This document shows, piece after piece, positions 62,506 through 64,000 of a stretch of 64,000 bases of DNA; position 1 is the stretch's first letter; every line of letters starts with the position of its first letter. Both the position numbers and the translations under genes were made by a program. The notes under the pieces are model-generated. The model was given only the letters and a program-made list of their open reading frames with translations, did not search any database and was not told the origin of the DNA. Source of the stretch: Sphingobacterium sp. ML3W (GTDB taxonomy: Bacteria > Bacteroidota > Bacteroidia > Sphingobacteriales > Sphingobacteriaceae); contig NZ_CP009278.1 of assembly GCF_000747525.1 (NCBI RefSeq), forward strand, positions 1,736,001 through 1,800,000, given 5' to 3'.

Positions 62506-62934
62506 TTACAATGGTGTTTTATTTTTAATTTTTTTTGCCACTATCGCTCCTAGATAGGCCATAGGTAGATAAGCTGCAACTATATCTATTATTGTATACC
62601 ATGTTGGCGATGGTAACATAAAGACACTTGCTATACCACCTACCAAGAAAAGTAGACCAATTATTAGGGCATAATTAAGTTTGTTCTTTTCAACTATAAA
62701 GGCTGTGATACCTGCTCCGAATAGAGTTCCAAGGGCATGTGCTAAGAAAGGGAAAATAAAATGTTTTGGTTGGAACAGGTGCATGGAGGCTTTTAATCCT
62801 TCGGTAGTGGTGATATCGGCTCCAAGCGGAGCGGGAATGATAACCCCACTTAACATGATAATACTCATATTAATTATACTGCCTATGATGATACCAATCA
62901 CTATTGCTAGCAGATTCTTTAAAATAGGATTCAT
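62506..62934 (-). CDS. Small polytopic membrane protein of unknown function
   Basis: 142 residues with four hydrophobic segments (about 8-30, 60-82, 88-108 and 115-135). The first segment, LAIVIGIIIGSIINMSIIMLSG, and the glycine-rich AHALGTLFGAGITAFIV suggest close helix packing. No family recognised and no signal peptide. A lysine-rich C-terminus (KKIKNK) points to the cytoplasm. Confidence 0.75.
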   Translation of the reverse strand: MNPILKNLLAIVIGIIIGSIINMSIIMLSGVIIPAPLGADITTTEGLKASMHLFQPKHFIFPFLAHALGTLFGAGITAFIVEKNKLNYALIIGLLFLVGGIASVFMLPSPTWYTIIDIVAAYLPMAYLGAIVAKKIKNKTPL

Positions 62935-63173
62935 AAATTTACATTTTAGAAAATTTATTTATAATATTATTATAAATAAATTTAGTGTTTTTCATTGATA
63001 AAAGTTGTATTTAGATAAGGGAAATTGGCAAAAATTGTCCTAATACATTTTGTTTTTCCATTATCCTTCCACTATTCTAATAATTTATAATCTAGCCCTC
63101 AGTCCGTAAATAACACGAATGCATATTAATTAAACACTATTAAGCATTTGATTGTTATACATATACAAGTAAT

Positions 63174-63180
63174 GAAGGAG
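63174..63180 (+). promoter_or_regulatory. Shine-Dalgarno site that decides the start of the 156-residue gene
   Basis: GAAGGAG ends six bases before the ATG at 63187. Upstream in-frame starts at 63148 lack such a site. Confidence 0.6.
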
Positions 63181-63186
63181 TTTTTT

Positions 63187-63657
63187 ATGGATAATAGTAA
63201 AAAAAGTTTGAATGCACGTATTGCACGATACAATAAGCATTACGGATTTTTAGAAAATCCTCACAAATTTAGTATAGAGTGTAATCCACATCGACTGATT
63301 ATTAGAAATTTTGCACTACGTAATAATAGGCGTGAACTTTATGAAGAATATATACGGAGCTTTTATCCTGATAAAGCAGCGAAGGAGCTTGGAGAGTTTG
63401 ATTCGTGTTTAATGTATTTGAAGTTTTTTAATCAGGAAGAAGCGAAAGAGTGGTTTGTTTCTAATGATACAAAAGTAGTAGAATCGGATATTCAAGTGAT
63501 TGAGAATGATGCGATACTCAGGATGTTGTTTGTGGAAGATGAGCAAGATAGAAAGGAGCTTTTGCAGGCTGAGCAAACTTATATCTTAAATCGTATAGCG
63601 CCAGAGTCTATTTTGCAAGAGCGTGAAAATTTTTGGATAGATACGAGAGTTTGTTAG
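63187..63657 (+). CDS. Hypothetical cytoplasmic protein
   Basis: 156 residues from the ATG at 63187 (MDNSKKSLNARIARYNKHYG). Soluble, basic N-terminus and acidic C-terminus, mostly helical, with LRNNRRELYEEYIRSFYPDKAAKELGEF and EDEQDRKELLQAEQTYILNR. No motif or family recognised. The start is fixed by a good SD site, so the longer reading from 63148 was rejected. A hairpin terminator lies about 55 bases downstream. Confidence 0.75.
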   Translation: MDNSKKSLNARIARYNKHYGFLENPHKFSIECNPHRLIIRNFALRNNRRELYEEYIRSFYPDKAAKELGEFDSCLMYLKFFNQEEAKEWFVSNDTKVVESDIQVIENDAILRMLFVEDEQDRKELLQAEQTYILNRIAPESILQERENFWIDTRVC

Positions 63658-63711
63658 TCTCTTCTTAAAACATTCTAGGGTTAGGTTTCCTTGGTCGTTA
63701 ATAATATATGA

Positions 63712-63736
63712 GGGGAAGCCTAAGCTTCCCCGTTTT
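63712..63736 (+). terminator. Terminator
   Basis: GGGGAAGC and GCTTCCCC arms with a four-base loop, followed by GTTTT. Confidence 0.75.
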
Positions 63737-63801
63737 GATATAGAGACATATATGATTAATCAGAAATATACATCATCTATGAGAAAAAATAAAAATGTTA
63801 A

Positions 63802-64000
<199 letters not shown>

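Overview
The window reads as a chromosomal segment of a Bacteroidota bacterium, most likely a Sphingobacteriaceae member of the Sphingobacterium/Pedobacter kind. This is an inference from AT-rich DNA, the Bacteroidota promoter form TTG-N19-21-TAnnTTTG ahead of many genes, near-absence of Shine-Dalgarno sites, and typical products such as DPP-IV, retropepsin-like RimB, MgtE, a 392-residue PurM and Mqo. There is no prophage, insertion sequence, CRISPR array, rRNA or recognisable tRNA. Almost everything is core housekeeping in short operons, often separated by strong hairpin terminators.

Layout. 0-12.6 kb: 5' end of lpxB, an FtsB/DivIC-like gene, an amino acid permease, secreted proteins including an M1 peptidase, an ArsC/Spx-like protein, class II aldolase, a DUF2807 protein, an FAH-family enzyme, and purM followed by the rimB-like and rimK genes (ribosomal protein S6 glutamylation), then a DNA glycosylase. 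12.7-22 kb: SPFH protein, peptidase E, mgtE, poxB, a CLC channel, and the leftward run ubiE-SDR-yqeY-GNAT-DUF423. 22-31.8 kb: dnaB behind a DnaA-box-like cluster, dinB, DPP-IV, and the operon of a membrane protein, dxr and rseP. 31.8-41.4 kb: small ribosomal protein THX, panB, the rluA-like/TlpA-like/pyrF operon, guaA overlapping a lipoprotein gene and an RsmB-like methyltransferase, UspA, and an NlpC/P60 peptidase. 41.4-50 kb: outer-membrane barrel, grpE-dnaJ, ftsE with a 67-residue partner, a LuxC-type acyl-CoA reductase divergent from a ferredoxin, a dicarboxylate symporter, YchJ, an Arg/His-rich secreted protein and an Lrp regulator. 50-64 kb: cysteine synthase, DsbD-like protein, polysaccharide deacetylase, PhnA, YpfJ-like metallopeptidase, LuxE-like protein, fabG, mqo, a TPP riboswitch controlling pnuT and an acyl-CoA-dehydrogenase-like flavoprotein, then small genes and a cut-off gene at the right end.

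The points most worth following are the thiamine-riboswitch operon carrying an unexplained flavoprotein, with a 17-bp palindrome inside the aptamer; a set of apparently leaderless genes in which TAnnTTTG ends 4-7 bases before the start codon; LuxC and LuxE homologues with no luciferase; the RimK/RimB pair in a phylum where bS6 helps hide the anti-Shine-Dalgarno tail; and the DnaA-box-like cluster before dnaB. I found no clear multi-gene system without precedent.
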